From assembly GCF_020193655.1 (NCBI RefSeq), contig NZ_JADYVE010000005.1, forward strand, positions 310,001 through 374,000: 64,000 bases of DNA, given 5' to 3'. Made by a program: the position numbers and the translations under genes. The notes below the pieces were generated by a model. That model was not told where the DNA came from. It ran no database searches and saw nothing but the letters and a program-made list of their open reading frames with translations. How positions within the stretch are numbered: position 1 is the stretch's first letter; every line of letters begins with the position of its first letter. Source of the DNA: Ensifer sp. IC3342. Its GTDB lineage: Bacteria; Pseudomonadota; Alphaproteobacteria; Rhizobiales; Rhizobiaceae. This document shows, piece by piece, positions 63,966 to 64,000 of this stretch.

Positions 63966-64000
63966 ATGAATCTGTCGTATCTTCTGAAGACTACCGTCGC
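63966..64000 (+). CDS. Start of a further operon gene, cut by the window edge
   Basis: A GGGAGGAGA site lies seven bases before the ATG. Eleven codons are visible (MNLSYLLKTTV), a start compatible with the N-terminal basic region of a signal peptide. It probably continues the ThDP-enzyme operon 44 bases downstream, and a solute-binding protein is one guess. Confidence 0.45.
   Translation, partial: MNLSYLLKTTV

Overview
The window looks like an accessory replicon (megaplasmid or plasticity region) of a Sinorhizobium/Ensifer-type alphaproteobacterium. This rests on the high GC with strong third-position GC, the palindromic intergenic repeats typical of these rhizobia (7629, 22704, partly 55458), a stachydrine/betaine catabolic locus, TRAP and quaternary-amine transporters, and many gene remnants. 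I see no rRNA, tRNA, CRISPR array, transposase or replication origin. The taxonomic call is inference.

Layout. 1-4.2 kb: the start of an exported protein leaving the window, a decapitated autotransporter barrel beside an IalB-like protein, an XRE regulator, and an AraC regulator with a decayed inverted copy of its own 5' end. 4.2-7.5 kb: small exported proteins, two sharing a motif, and a Tat-exported DUF1254 protein. 8-19.5 kb: one co-oriented block with a type I glutamine synthetase paralogue, archease plus RtcB RNA ligase, an acetyl-CoA-synthetase-like ligase, a small coiled-coil protein, thiolase, FadJ-type multifunctional enzyme and an acetyl-CoA hydrolase/transferase, converging on fadE. 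22-32 kb: a frameshifted pentapeptide protein, a cupin remnant cut by a palindromic repeat, DUF1127, GFA, VOC, a DUF1800/DUF1501 secreted pair, DUF2161, a diguanylate cyclase and a B12-binding radical SAM protein.

32.8-46.7 kb is the most coherent locus, a betaine (probably stachydrine) utilisation region. It holds a Rieske demethylase and its flavin/2Fe-2S reductase, a StcD-type flavin dehydrogenase, a second related oxidoreductase, a glycine-betaine-type ABC transporter, a ProC-like reductase, an Ldh_2-family dehydrogenase, and TetR and LysR regulators facing their target genes across palindromic sites. Directly downstream of the StcD-type gene is a cupin with the full DddQ-type DMSP lyase active-site pattern, the most interesting gene here. 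46.7-53.9 kb is a pectin/uronate region: KdgF-like cupin, KduD, KduI, FCD-type GntR regulator, a three-part TRAP transporter, a uxaC 5' remnant and a Gfo/Idh/MocA dehydrogenase.

54-59.2 kb is mixed: a zinc-ribbon protein, NAD(P)-binding protein, a beta-propeller coupled to a cytochrome c, a VOC protein, and a LysR gene facing a broken iorA-like gene fused to a histidine-kinase tail and a DUF2161 remnant. 59.2-64 kb is a catabolic operon under a GntR repressor: zinc dehydrogenase, quinone-oxidoreductase-like MDR, a ThDP enzyme and the start of a further gene that runs off the window.
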